Shown: positions 42,566-50,845, counted from the first letter of the stretch. The stretch: DNA of 64,000 bases from Novosphingobium hassiacum (GCF_014196055.1 NZ_JACICY010000003.1:62001-126000), one strand, 5' to 3'. Notes: generated from the letters alone by a model not told the origin. Made by a program: numbers and translations.

Positions 42566-42601
42566 CACCACCCCCAACCCCCTCCTCTAAAGAAGAGGGG
42601 G
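42566..42601 (-). repeat. Diverged inverted copy R3 of the 39-bp repeat
   Basis: CACCACCCCCAACCCCCTCC followed by TCTAAAGAAGAGGGGG is the reverse complement of R1/R2 with one base less in the C run and a few substitutions in the hairpin loop and arm. It lies 14 bases before R2 in inverted orientation. Confidence 0.75.
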
Positions 42602-42614
42602 CTCTAAGTGACTG

Positions 42615-42653
42615 CTCCCCCTCCTCTTCAGAGGAGGGGGTTGGGGGGTGGTG
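42615..42653 (+). repeat. 39-bp repeat copy R2 (recN side of the DUF559 gene)
   Basis: Identical over 39 bases and in the same orientation as R1 at 42136-42174. Together R1 and R2 bracket a 518-base unit that contains the DUF559 gene. Confidence 0.9.
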
Positions 42654-42658
42654 ATTGT

Positions 42659-43027
42659 TCAACGCTCAACCTCAGCCCTTGCCCCGAACCCGGCGATGAT
42701 CGGGCGGGCCTTGCGGATGGCTTCCTGGACTTGTGGCAGGCCCAAACTGGCCTTGTGCGAGGCTTCGTCTTTCCAGACTTCGGTGATCCAGATGGAGTTT
42801 TCGTCCGCCTTGTCGCGCCAGACGTCGTAGGCGAGGTTGCCGGGCATCTGGGCGCTACCTTCAGAGAGATAGCCGATCAGTTCGTCGCGCTTGCCGGGGG
42901 CTGACAGCATCTGGCCGATGATGGCGTAGACCTGGTTGGGGTCGATTTCTTCCATGGCGAAACCTTTGCGGGTGAGCAGCAACGTCGCGGCGGCGCTGCC
43001 GATGAAGGTGCGGCGCTGTAGTATCAT
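42659..43027 (-). CDS. Antibiotic biosynthesis monooxygenase (ABM)-like protein with N-terminal signal
   Basis: 122 residues. The N-terminus ILQRRTFIGSAAATLLLT looks like a Tat or Sec signal (RRTFIG). The ABM ferredoxin-like domain follows: VYAIIGQMLSAPGKRDELIGYL, then LAYDVWRDKADENSIWITEVWKDEASHKASL, with the conserved TEVW/EAxxxH pattern. Relatives are quinol monooxygenases such as YgiN, which are normally cytoplasmic, so an exported version is slightly unusual. The start overlaps the recN stop by 4 bases. Confidence 0.82.
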   Translation of the reverse strand: MILQRRTFIGSAAATLLLTRKGFAMEEIDPNQVYAIIGQMLSAPGKRDELIGYLSEGSAQMPGNLAYDVWRDKADENSIWITEVWKDEASHKASLGLPQVQEAIRKARPIIAGFGARAEVER

Positions 43028-44691
43028 GCCTGTTCCAGCAGACGATCGGCTTGCGCGCGGGCTTCGGCGGTGACTTCGGAGCCCGAGAGCATGCGCGCGA
43101 TTTCCTCCTTGCGCGATGGTACGTCGAGCAACGCGACCGAGGTGCGCGTGACGGTGCCGTGCGAGGATTTGGCGATCATGTAGTGGCGGTCACCCCGTGC
43201 GGCGACTTGCGGGCTGTGGGTGACGGCGAGGAGCTGACCGTTGCTGGCGAGACGCGCGAGGCGTTCGCCGATGGCGCTGGCGACTGCGCCGCCGACGCCG
43301 CGGTCGATCTCGTCGAAGATGATCGTGGCCGCCCCGCCCTCCTCGGCCAGAGCGACCTTGAGCGCGAGAATGAAGCGCGAGAGTTCGCCGCCCGAGGCGA
43401 TCTTGCCGAGCGGCGCGAATTCGGCGCCCGGGTTGGTCGAAATGAGGAATTCGACCGCGTCGATACCGCCTGCACCCCAGCGATCTTCGGGCAGACGCAG
43501 GACGGCGGTGTGGAACTTGGCCGAATCGAGTTTGAGCGGGGCTAGTTCGGCGGCCACGGCCTTGTCGAGGCGCCGCGCGGCTTCGGCGCGGGTGACCGAG
43601 AGCGTCTCGGCCTTGGCCTGATAATCGAGCGCGGCGTCACGCGCGGTGCGTTCGAGCGCGCCGATCTGGGCTTCGCCGCCTTCGATGGCGTCGAGCGCGG
43701 CGCGCATGTCGTGCATCTTGTGCGGGAGATCGTCGACGCTGCAGTTGTGCTTGCGGGCGGCGGCGCGCAGTTCGAACAGGCGGGTTTCGATGCGGTCGAG
43801 CATGGCCGGATCGTGCGCGAGCAGTTCGGCGGCGCGGGCCAGCTTGTCCTCGGCCTCGCCCGCCTCGATCACCGCGCGGTCGAGTGCTTCCAAGGCTTCG
43901 GCGAGCATCGGGTGCTCGGTGGCGATGCGATCGAGGCGGCGAGCAGCGCTACGCAAAGTGGCGAGCGCGGAGTCGGAGCCTTCCCACAGGCGCTGGAGTT
44001 CGACGAGATCGCCCGAAAGCCGTTCGCCTTTCTGCATGTCGGCGCGCTGTCCGGCGAGGTCGTCTTCCTCGCCGTGGACGGGTTCGAGGGCGGTCAATTC
44101 GGTCAGGTGGGCGAGCAGCAGGTCCTGATCGGCCGAGGCCTTGGCCACCGCGGCGCGGGCGGTGGCAAGCGCGTCCTCGGCTTTGCGCCAACGCTGCCAA
44201 GCCTGCTCAACGCCGGCCACGTCCGCCCCAGCGTAGCGATCAAGCAGGGCGCGGTGGCCGCGTGCGTTGACGAGGCCGCGATCGTCGTGCTGGCCGTGGA
44301 GTTCGACGAGGCTGCGCGCGAGCTCGCGTAGCAGTGCGACGCCGACTGGCTGGTCGTTGATGAACGCCTTCGACCCGCCATCGGCCTTGAGGCGCCGCTT
44401 GACGATCAGCGCCTCGCCCGGCTCGACATCGATTTCGGCATCGGACAGCGCGGTGCGGATGGGGACGGGCAGGGAATCGAATTCGAACGTGGCGGTGACG
44501 CTGGCCTGATCCTCACCCCCGCGCACCAGGCCGCTGTCGGCGCGATCGCCTAGCACCAAGCCCAGCGCATCGAGCAGGATCGACTTGCCCGCGCCGGTTT
44601 CACCGGTCAGCACCCCGAGGCCGCCGGAGAACGCGAGGTCCAGCGCTTCGATGAGCACGACGTTGCGGATCGACAGGCTGGTCAGCATCAC
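43024..44691 (-). CDS. recN: DNA repair protein RecN
   Basis: 555 residues. It starts MLTSLSIRNVVLIEALDLAF, with Walker A GETGAGKSILLDALGLVLG, two coiled-coil arms in the middle third and the C-terminal ABC signature IASGGELSRFILALKVAL plus Walker B TIIFDEIDRGVGG. It is an SMC-like ATPase acting in double-strand break repair. The ABM-like gene is translationally coupled downstream. The usual neighbour bamD lies 2 kb away, beyond two plus-strand genes. Confidence 0.96.
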   Translation of the reverse strand: MMLTSLSIRNVVLIEALDLAFSGGLGVLTGETGAGKSILLDALGLVLGDRADSGLVRGGEDQASVTATFEFDSLPVPIRTALSDAEIDVEPGEALIVKRRLKADGGSKAFINDQPVGVALLRELARSLVELHGQHDDRGLVNARGHRALLDRYAGADVAGVEQAWQRWRKAEDALATARAAVAKASADQDLLLAHLTELTALEPVHGEEDDLAGQRADMQKGERLSGDLVELQRLWEGSDSALATLRSAARRLDRIATEHPMLAEALEALDRAVIEAGEAEDKLARAAELLAHDPAMLDRIETRLFELRAAARKHNCSVDDLPHKMHDMRAALDAIEGGEAQIGALERTARDAALDYQAKAETLSVTRAEAARRLDKAVAAELAPLKLDSAKFHTAVLRLPEDRWGAGGIDAVEFLISTNPGAEFAPLGKIASGGELSRFILALKVALAEEGGAATIIFDEIDRGVGGAVASAIGERLARLASNGQLLAVTHSPQVAARGDRHYMIAKSSHGTVTRTSVALLDVPSRKEEIARMLSGSEVTAEARAQADRLLEQA

Positions 44692-44822
44692 CCGATTCTC
44701 TAGCGGCTTGCGGGCGGCTCGTCACCTGCTGTTCACCACTTGTTTCAGCGGCGTGACAGGGTGCCATAAGCGCGCAACGCAAATCCGCCATTCGGGCATC
44801 CTCTGGAACAAGGATGCGCTTC

Positions 44823-45734
44823 ATGGCTTTTCGCGCGAAATCGGACGGGAAGGTCCCGTTCAAGTCCTCACAGGACCTGTTTGCTTCGATCCCGTCATGG
44901 CTGGATATGCCTGAGCCACGCGGCTTCCGGCCCAAACGCAAAGTGCGCACAGTGTGGATTTCCGACGTCCATCTGGGCACGCGCGGCTGCAATGCGGCGC
45001 TGCTGCTCGACTTCCTCGCCTCGATCGAATGCGAAACGCTCTATCTGGTCGGCGACATCGTCGACGGGTGGCGGCTGCGCAAAGGCTGGTACTGGCCCGA
45101 CGAGCACAACGAAGTGGTCCGCCGCGTGCTCAAGATGGCGCACCGGGGGACTCGGGTGGTGCTGATCGCGGGCAATCATGATGAGATGCTGCGGCCCTAC
45201 GCCGGGATGGAGTTCGGCGGGGTCGAACTGGCGCTCGAGGCGATCCACACAACGGCCGATGGGCGGCGGTTGCTGGTGACGCATGGCGACGGGTTCGATG
45301 GCGTCGTGCTTTACGCCCGGTGGTTGGCGTTTGCCGGCGACAAGGCCTATTCGCTGCTGCTGCGCGCGAACGGATGGTTCAATGTCGCGAGGCGGATGAT
45401 GAAGCTGCCTTACTGGTCGCTGTCGGCCTTCCTTAAAAAGAAGGTCAAGAACGCAGTGCAGTTCGTCTGTGATTACGAGGAAGCGGTGGCTCACGCGGCC
45501 CGCGACATGGGCGTGGATGGGGTGGTCTGCGGGCACATCCATTGCGCCGAAATCCGCCAGATCGGCGACGTGACCTATTACAACGACGGCGACTGGGTCG
45601 AAAGCTGCACGGCGTTGATCGAGGAGCGCGACGGTTCGATGGCGATCCTTGATTGGGCCGAGGAAACGCGCCGTGCAGCGGCAGTCAAGGCGCGGCTTGC
45701 GCCGATCCCGGTGCTTGAGGAGGAACCGGCATGA
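44823..45734 (+). CDS. Metallophosphoesterase, UDP-2,3-diacylglucosamine diphosphatase-like
   Basis: 303 residues from ATG 44823, with AAGGA 8 bases upstream; ATG 44814 lies too close to it. The calcineurin-type metal motifs are complete: ISDVHLGTRG, YLVGDIVDGW, AGNHDE, VTHGDGFD and CGHIHCAEI. This set and LRKGWYWPDEHNEVVRRVLKMA are typical of the LpxH-like group found next to a glycosyltransferase in alphaproteobacteria. LpxH removes UMP in lipid A synthesis, but in this subgroup the substrate is not certain. The next gene overlaps by 4 bases. Confidence 0.88.
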   Translation: MAFRAKSDGKVPFKSSQDLFASIPSWLDMPEPRGFRPKRKVRTVWISDVHLGTRGCNAALLLDFLASIECETLYLVGDIVDGWRLRKGWYWPDEHNEVVRRVLKMAHRGTRVVLIAGNHDEMLRPYAGMEFGGVELALEAIHTTADGRRLLVTHGDGFDGVVLYARWLAFAGDKAYSLLLRANGWFNVARRMMKLPYWSLSAFLKKKVKNAVQFVCDYEEAVAHAARDMGVDGVVCGHIHCAEIRQIGDVTYYNDGDWVESCTALIEERDGSMAILDWAEETRRAAAVKARLAPIPVLEEEPA

Positions 45735-46795
45735 GAATCGCGATTTGCACCGACGCCTGGGCTCCACAAGTCAACGGCGTAGTACGGACGCTGGCCGCGA
45801 CAGTCGAGCGGCTGCTGGCGCGCGGGCATGAGGTCGAGCTTGTCACGCCGGAGCAGTTCATGACGATGCCGCTGCCGGGCTACGGCGAGATTCGCCTGGC
45901 CATGGCGCCACGCTTCGGGACGCGACGTACGCTCGGCGACTTCGCGCCTGACATCGTGCACATTGCTACCGAAGGCCCGATCGGTTGGTCTGCGCGTGGA
46001 TGGTGCAAGGCCAGTGGCGTGCCCTTCACGAGCGCGTTCCACACGCGTTTTCCCGAGTACGCGGCGGCCCGGACAGGGCTGAAGCCTGAGCACTTCTGGC
46101 CGGTGATGCGCCGGTTCCACAAGAGCAGCCGCGCGGTGCTGGTTTCGACGCCGACGCTGGCGGACGAGCTGGCGCGTCAGGGCATCGCGCACACCCGGCT
46201 ATGGACGCGCGGCATCGATCGCGAGCTGTTCAGACCGGGTCATGCACCCCTGCCCCAGATGGCGGTGCTGCCGGGACCGGTGCTGCTCAACGTGGGTCGG
46301 GTTGCGGTGGAGAAGAATCTGGCCGCTTTCCTCGATGCCGACGTGCCGGGATCGAAAGTCGTGGTCGGTGACGGTCCGGATCTGGTGCGGCTAAAGGCGC
46401 GCTATCCGCAAGTGCGGTTCCTGGGTGCATTGCATGGCGAGGAGTTGGCGCGCGCCTATTGTTCGGCCGACGTGATGGTGTTTCCAAGCCGCACTGACAC
46501 GTTCGGGCTGGTGATGATCGAGGCGCTGGCTTGCGGCGTGCCGGTGGCGGCCTATCCCGTGCCGGGTCCGATCGATGTGATCGGCGCGAAGGGCCGTGGC
46601 GCTGGCGACGACTTGCCGATGCGGATCGGGGCGCTGGACGAGGATCTGGCTATCGCGATCCAAAAGGCGCTTATCTGCGACCGGCTCGGCGCGGCGGTTC
46701 ATGGGGCGTCATACAACTGGGACCGGGCGACCGATCAGTTTCTGACAGCAGTGGGCGAAGCTGTATTGCCTGAGCGGACTTACGAAGCGGCCTGA
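45731..46795 (+). CDS. Glycosyltransferase family 4 (GT-B) protein
   Basis: 354 residues starting in an ATGA overlap with the phosphoesterase. RIAICTDAWAPQVNGVVRTL at the N-terminus is the group signature. VLLNVGRVAVEKNL and the EX7E region PSRTDTFGLVMIEALACG lie in the donor-binding half. Relatives include the GDP-mannose-dependent alpha-mannosyltransferases. It probably glycosylates a membrane lipid or envelope precursor together with the phosphoesterase; that is inferred from the pairing. Confidence 0.88.
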   Translation: MRIAICTDAWAPQVNGVVRTLAATVERLLARGHEVELVTPEQFMTMPLPGYGEIRLAMAPRFGTRRTLGDFAPDIVHIATEGPIGWSARGWCKASGVPFTSAFHTRFPEYAAARTGLKPEHFWPVMRRFHKSSRAVLVSTPTLADELARQGIAHTRLWTRGIDRELFRPGHAPLPQMAVLPGPVLLNVGRVAVEKNLAAFLDADVPGSKVVVGDGPDLVRLKARYPQVRFLGALHGEELARAYCSADVMVFPSRTDTFGLVMIEALACGVPVAAYPVPGPIDVIGAKGRGAGDDLPMRIGALDEDLAIAIQKALICDRLGAAVHGASYNWDRATDQFLTAVGEAVLPERTYEAA

Positions 46796-46818
46796 TCCGG
46801 GTTCAGTGAAGTTAGCGT

Positions 46819-46839
46819 CCGGGCGGCGATACCGCCCGG
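46819..46839. terminator. Bidirectional hairpin between convergent glycosyltransferase and bamD
   Basis: CCGGGCGG at 46819-46826 pairs with CCGCCCGG at 46832-46839 around loop CGATA; the stem can extend by about three weaker pairs. It lies between two convergent stops. No T run is visible. Confidence 0.6.
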
Positions 46840-46842
46840 GCG

Positions 46843-47661
46843 TCAGCTCGCCTGCGTGCCCGGTGCGTACTTGTTCATCAGGTCGAACGAACGCTCGTAC
46901 CACTTGCTGCCGGGATAATTGGCCCCGAGGACGGCTGCGGTCTTCTGCGCTTCGACCGGGATGCCGAGCGTGAGGTAGCTTTCGACCAGGCGGTAGAGCG
47001 CTTCGGGCGCGTGACTGGTGGACTGGTACTTTTCAGCCACGGTGCGGAAGCGCATCGAGGCGGCGAGCCATTTGCCGCTGCGCTGATACATCCGGCCGAT
47101 CTCCATCTCCTTGCCCGCAAGGTGATCGTTGATCAGGTCGGTCTTGAGGCGCGCGTCAGCGGCGTAATCGGTGCTGGGGTAGCGGCGGACCAGTTCGTTC
47201 ATCGCGGTCAGCGCCTGCTGGGTGATCTTCTGGTCGCGCGTGACGTCGCTGATCTGTTCGTAGTAGCACAGCGCGATCAGATAATAGGCGTAAGGTGCGT
47301 CCTTGTTGCCCGGATGGATCGACAGGAAGCGCTGCGCCGACTGGACCGACTTCGAATAATCGCGTGCGGCGTAGTAGCTGAACGCGCTCATCAACTGGGC
47401 GCGGCGGGCCCATGGCGAGTAAGGATGCTGGCGTTCGACTTCGTCGAACAGAGCCGCTGCCTGCTTGGAATCGCCGCGATCGAGGCGATCCTTGGCGGCG
47501 GTGTAGAGCGTGTCGACATCGCGCGCGACGTAAGCAACGTCCTTCTTGCCCTTGCTCCCGGAACAGCCTGCGGTCAGGCCCATAGCGACGGTCGCGGCCG
47601 CAAGCACGGCGAGGCGAATGGGGCGGCGCGTGCCGGAAGGCACAGAAGCGGAGAGGGTCAT
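46843..47661 (-). CDS. bamD: Outer membrane protein assembly factor BamD
   Basis: 272 residues from ATG 47661; the frame is open to 47727. A lipoprotein signal ends GLTAGC, so Cys would be lipidated. Five TPR-like units follow: YTAAKDRLDRGDSKQAAALF, HPYSPWARRAQLMSAFSYY, then AQRFLSIHPGNKDAPYAYYL and onward, typical of BamD/ComL. It is an essential BAM-complex lipoprotein. In many relatives bamD directly precedes recN and ligA; here two plus-strand genes intervene. Confidence 0.95.
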   Translation of the reverse strand: MTLSASVPSGTRRPIRLAVLAAATVAMGLTAGCSGSKGKKDVAYVARDVDTLYTAAKDRLDRGDSKQAAALFDEVERQHPYSPWARRAQLMSAFSYYAARDYSKSVQSAQRFLSIHPGNKDAPYAYYLIALCYYEQISDVTRDQKITQQALTAMNELVRRYPSTDYAADARLKTDLINDHLAGKEMEIGRMYQRSGKWLAASMRFRTVAEKYQSTSHAPEALYRLVESYLTLGIPVEAQKTAAVLGANYPGSKWYERSFDLMNKYAPGTQAS

Positions 47662-47713
47662 GCCGACCCTATAGCCAGCCGGTTGCTGAACGCCAAGTGA
47701 AGGTTGTGCGCTT

Positions 47714-48148
47714 TTACGCTTCGACAAATGGTGCCTCTACGGCGATCGGATCGGCGAGCGTGATCCGGTCGAGAATCGCGGCTGTATCGTCGCGCAATTG
47801 GAGCATCAGGCCACGCAGGCGGCATTCGACTTCGGGCAGGCAATTGTTGCAGTGTTCGTGTGCGTTGCGGCTGGCGCAGGGGACCAGTGCGAGGCTGCCG
47901 CGCGTGAGGCGGATGATGTCGCCGTAGCGGATATCGACCGGTGGCAGCGCAAGTTCATAGCCGCCGTCGCGGCCACGGTGCGAGATGACGATGCCTTCGC
48001 GCGCCATTTCTGAGAGGATCACAGTGAGGAACTTGCGCGGAATGTTCTGCGCCTCGGCAATGGCATCGAGGCGAACCGAACCCTGGCCCCAGGTGTCGGC
48101 AAGGTGCTGCAGGGCACGTATCGTATAGCGCGTCTTCTGCGAGAGCAT
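47714..48148 (-). CDS. Rrf2-family transcriptional regulator with four cysteines
   Basis: 144 residues. The winged helix starts MLSQKTRYTIRALQHLAD, and IPRKFLTVILSEMAREGIV is the recognition region. Cys91, Cys100, Cys103 and Cys109 (PCASRNAHEHCNNCLPEVEC) can hold an Fe-S cluster as in IscR, RirA and NsrR. Which regulon it controls is not apparent. A TTGACA is present on the minus strand at 48177-48182, only about 30 bases before the ATG. Confidence 0.9.
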   Translation of the reverse strand: MLSQKTRYTIRALQHLADTWGQGSVRLDAIAEAQNIPRKFLTVILSEMAREGIVISHRGRDGGYELALPPVDIRYGDIIRLTRGSLALVPCASRNAHEHCNNCLPEVECRLRGLMLQLRDDTAAILDRITLADPIAVEAPFVEA

Positions 48149-48176
48149 AAGCGTAGAAAAGGGTGGTTGGCGCAGA

Positions 48177-48182
48177 ATGTCA
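48177..48182 (-). promoter_or_regulatory. Possible -35 element for the Rrf2 regulator gene
   Basis: TTGACA on the minus strand, followed 17 to 19 bases later by TTTTCTAC as a weak -10. Transcription from it would begin at or next to the ATG at 48148, giving a leaderless or nearly leaderless mRNA. Confidence 0.3.
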
Positions 48183-48204
48183 ACCCAGGTGGTAGAATTA
48201 GCTG

Positions 48205-48259
48205 TTCAGAGCTGGGACGGCACCGCCCCACCGCCCCGCTCTGAAGAAGGGGGCTTTTT
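48205..48259. terminator. Overlapping hairpins and T run beside the cytochrome c gene
   Basis: TTCAGAGC (48205-48212) pairs exactly with GCTCTGAA (48238-48245). A second stem, GCCCC (48233-48237) with GGGGC (48250-48254), is followed by TTTTT on the plus strand and overlaps the first, so the two are mutually exclusive. On the minus strand the larger palindrome lies just after the cytochrome c stop and can serve as its terminator. The plus-strand T run has no annotated gene upstream of it. Confidence 0.5.
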
Positions 48260-48260
48260 G

Positions 48261-48665
48261 TTAGCGGGCGGATTGCTGGAGAAACGCGATCAGGTCGGCA
48301 CGGTCCTGCGGGTTGGCGAGCGGAGGGAACGCCATGCGGTTGCCAGGGATCGTCTTGGACGGGGCGGCAAGATAGGCATCGAGGCTGGTGGCGTCCCACA
48401 CAATGGCCTTGTCCTTCATCGCCTGCGAGTAGTTGAAGTTGGGCATTGTGCCGGAGGTACGACCCATAACGCCCTTGAGCGACGGTCCGAGACGCGTGGC
48501 ACCGGTGTTGAGATCGTGGCAGGCAGCGCAGCGGGCGTATACCGACTTGCCGCGCACGGGATCGCCTGCTGCGCTTTGCGCCAATGCGGAGCCGACGCCG
48601 ACAAGCGCCAGCGCGGCTATCGGAAGGACGGCGAGACGATTGATAAGGCGGGTTTGTTTGATCAT
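48261..48665 (-). CDS. Exported cytochrome c (class I)
   Basis: 134 residues from ATG 48665. A signal peptide ends near GSALAQ. The single heme motif is CAACH (Cys46, Cys49, His50) and the distal ligand Met111 is in PGNRMAFPP. RLGPSLKGVMGR and YLAAPSKTIPG are typical of cytochrome c2/c550. It carries electrons in the periplasm, for example to a terminal oxidase. Confidence 0.92.
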   Translation of the reverse strand: MIKQTRLINRLAVLPIAALALVGVGSALAQSAAGDPVRGKSVYARCAACHDLNTGATRLGPSLKGVMGRTSGTMPNFNYSQAMKDKAIVWDATSLDAYLAAPSKTIPGNRMAFPPLANPQDRADLIAFLQQSAR

Positions 48666-48707
48666 CCCACGCTTATGCCACAATTCTGCTTTCGCGCCCC
48701 TGAATAT

Positions 48708-49187
48708 TCAGTCCTTTGCGGGTGCCAGGAGGTATAGCTTCATCAGGATGCGATATAGTTCGCTCTTTTCGCGAGCCGTGAGGGTGGCGGTCAGCTTTTC
48801 CTCGTGCTCGGAGATCGCGGTGCGCGCCTTGGCGAGCGTTTCGCGGCCGCTGTCGGTCAACCACAGGCCCCCTGCCCGACGATCGAGCTTGGACGGTTCG
48901 TTGACCGCGAAGCCGTTCTTGAGCAACTGGCGCACGAACTGGTGGACCGTAGGGCGTTCGATCTGAAAGAACTTGGACAGGTCTGTCTGCTTGATGCCGG
49001 GGTTGGCGTTGATCAGCCAGAGTATCGCCACCTGCTTGGGCGTGACGCTGAGCGCGTCGAGATGGCGTTCGAGCCGCGTCACGAACAGTGTGTTGACGGT
49101 GCCGATATGCAGGCCGAGCACGGCATCGATACCATCGAGATCGAGATCCGGAACGACGGACTGGCGGGTTATTTCAGCCACGGCCAC
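48708..49187 (-). CDS. MarR-family transcriptional regulator
   Basis: 159 residues from GTG 49187, which has AAAGGA 6 bases upstream; a further in-frame ATG at 49229 lacks this. Winged-helix segments are VTPKQVAILWLINANPGIKQ, LSKFFQIERPTVHQFVRQLL and the wing NEPSKLDRRAGGLWLTDSGR. The ligand and targets are unknown. It may repress its own promoter at the palindrome 49259-49277. Confidence 0.9.
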   Translation of the reverse strand: MAVAEITRQSVVPDLDLDGIDAVLGLHIGTVNTLFVTRLERHLDALSVTPKQVAILWLINANPGIKQTDLSKFFQIERPTVHQFVRQLLKNGFAVNEPSKLDRRAGGLWLTDSGRETLAKARTAISEHEEKLTATLTAREKSELYRILMKLYLLAPAKD

Positions 49188-49258
49188 GGGCAATCCTTTC
49201 GACTGGAAAACTGACGCCAGCGAGCGCACGTCCGGTCATTAGGTAGCCATACCATAAT

Positions 49259-49277
49259 CTGCAAAGTGTTTGTGCAG
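49259..49277. promoter_or_regulatory. Short palindrome upstream of the MarR gene
   Basis: CTGCA-N9-TGCAG lies 72 bases before the MarR start. It is in a position where an autorepressor operator would be expected. Five-base arms are weak evidence. Confidence 0.25.
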
Positions 49278-49384
49278 TGCGGTGTTTCAAAACGTGGCTG
49301 TTTTACGGAAATGTTCACTGGTCGAGGACCGGAATTGCGGCGGATGCTGCTATTGAAGCTCTCGGACAATCGAGCTTTGCCGAT

Positions 49385-50845
49385 TCAGGCCTCGACCGGC
49401 GCGGTAGTTAATCCGAGCGCAGGGATGCCGATCGAGCGGCGGCCGCCGTAATCGGTGCGCACGACGATCAGGTTGCTCTTTTCGAGATGTTCGAGCAGCC
49501 GCCTGATCCGCCCGGATGAGCGGGTTCCATAGATGACGGCAAGCGTTTCGTCATCTGGGCAGGCTGCACCTTCGACAGCGGCGCGGGCGAGCGTCAGAAA
49601 CGGCGCAAGCAGATCGTCGGGAACGTCCTTGGCAAGCGCGAACAGGTCCTGCCAGCGCGGCTCGCGGTCGTCGGGCATTCCCGCGACAGCCATGGCGAAG
49701 CGGCGGCGGAAAGTATTGAGATCAAAACCGGGCAGGATGCGCAGCATCCGACAGCGCACTGTGAAGTCCTGGTAAAGCTGTGCTGCGGGCTGGAACGTGC
49801 AGTCCGGCTCTGCCGCCATGTCGATCAGGACGGCTGCAACATCGGCAGCGGTTTCCTCAGCCGCAAACAGGCTGGGCGCGACGGGCGGTTCGACGTCCTC
49901 GCCTGCGGGTACGAAGCCTTCGATCTGGTCGAGCAACTCGACCGCTTCGACGGGCGCGAGTTCCGGCTCGCGTCGGGGCGCTTCGGGCTCGCGGGGGTCA
50001 TCGTGCAGCAGTGACTCCATCTCTGCGCCACCCGCCTGCGGGAGCGGCATGAGGCCGTGAATCACGTTGCGCGCGGTGGTGCGGACATCGGCGATGCGCA
50101 CGCCGACCGGGCGGCGGGCGATCGCGGGGCCGAGGCCGAGAAAATGGCCTCGTTCCAGATCGCGGATCTGTTCGGCCTGCTTGCGCTCCATGCCGAGCAG
50201 GTCTGCGGCGCGGGCCATGTCGATATCGAGGAAGGTGCGGCCCATCAGGAAGTTGGATGCTTCGGCGGCGACGTTCTTGGCGAGCTTGGCCAAGCGTTGC
50301 GTGGCGATGACGCCTGCCAGCCCACGCTTGCGGCCGCGACACATCAGGTTGGTCATGGCCGAGAGGCTGAGGCGGCGCACTTCGTCCGAGACGTCTCCGG
50401 CGGCAGCGGGTGCGAACATCTGCGCTTCGTCGACCACGACCAATGCGGGATACCATTCATCGCGCGGGGCATCGAACAGGGTGTTGAGGAACACAGCAGC
50501 GCAACGCATCTGGGCTTCAAGTTCGAGCCCGTCGAGCGTGAGGATGACCGAGGCGCGGTGCTTGCGGATACGCGCGGCGAGCCGGACAATTTCGGGGCCA
50601 TCGTAAGCCGAGCCGTCGACCACGACGTGGCCGAAGACATCGGCGAGCGTGACGAAATCGCCCTCGGGATCGATAACGACCTGCTGGACGATGCCTGCGC
50701 TTTCCTCGAGCAGGCGGCGCAACAGGTGCGACTTGCCCGACCCGCTGTTGCCCTGCACGAGCAGGCGGGTGGCAAGCAGTTCCTCGACGTCGATCCTGAC
50801 AGGGGCGCCGGACCGGTCGGCACCGATGACGATAGTTGCGCTCAC
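49385..50845 (-). CDS. HerA-like (DUF87) ATP-binding protein
   Basis: 486 residues from GTG 50845 (the frame is open to 50935). Walker A is QGNSGSGKSH near residues 31-40 and Walker B ALVVVDEAQMF. VIATQRLAKLAKNVAAEA and GRTFLDIDMARAADLLG fit the HerA/FtsK-type motor of DUF87 proteins. The C-terminal 200 residues look unrelated to HerA and end in a winged-helix-like part (IRRLLEHLEKSNLIVVRTDYGG). HerA usually acts with a NurA nuclease, which is not in the window. Function unknown. Confidence 0.8.
   Translation of the reverse strand: MSATIVIGADRSGAPVRIDVEELLATRLLVQGNSGSGKSHLLRRLLEESAGIVQQVVIDPEGDFVTLADVFGHVVVDGSAYDGPEIVRLAARIRKHRASVILTLDGLELEAQMRCAAVFLNTLFDAPRDEWYPALVVVDEAQMFAPAAAGDVSDEVRRLSLSAMTNLMCRGRKRGLAGVIATQRLAKLAKNVAAEASNFLMGRTFLDIDMARAADLLGMERKQAEQIRDLERGHFLGLGPAIARRPVGVRIADVRTTARNVIHGLMPLPQAGGAEMESLLHDDPREPEAPRREPELAPVEAVELLDQIEGFVPAGEDVEPPVAPSLFAAEETAADVAAVLIDMAAEPDCTFQPAAQLYQDFTVRCRMLRILPGFDLNTFRRRFAMAVAGMPDDREPRWQDLFALAKDVPDDLLAPFLTLARAAVEGAACPDDETLAVIYGTRSSGRIRRLLEHLEKSNLIVVRTDYGGRRSIGIPALGLTTAPVEA

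Noticed and set aside
42525-42662. N-terminal extension of the DUF559 protein from the start at 42662
   Set aside because: The extra residues ([12 protein letters not shown] and similar) are translations of the 39-bp repeats, not conserved domain sequence.
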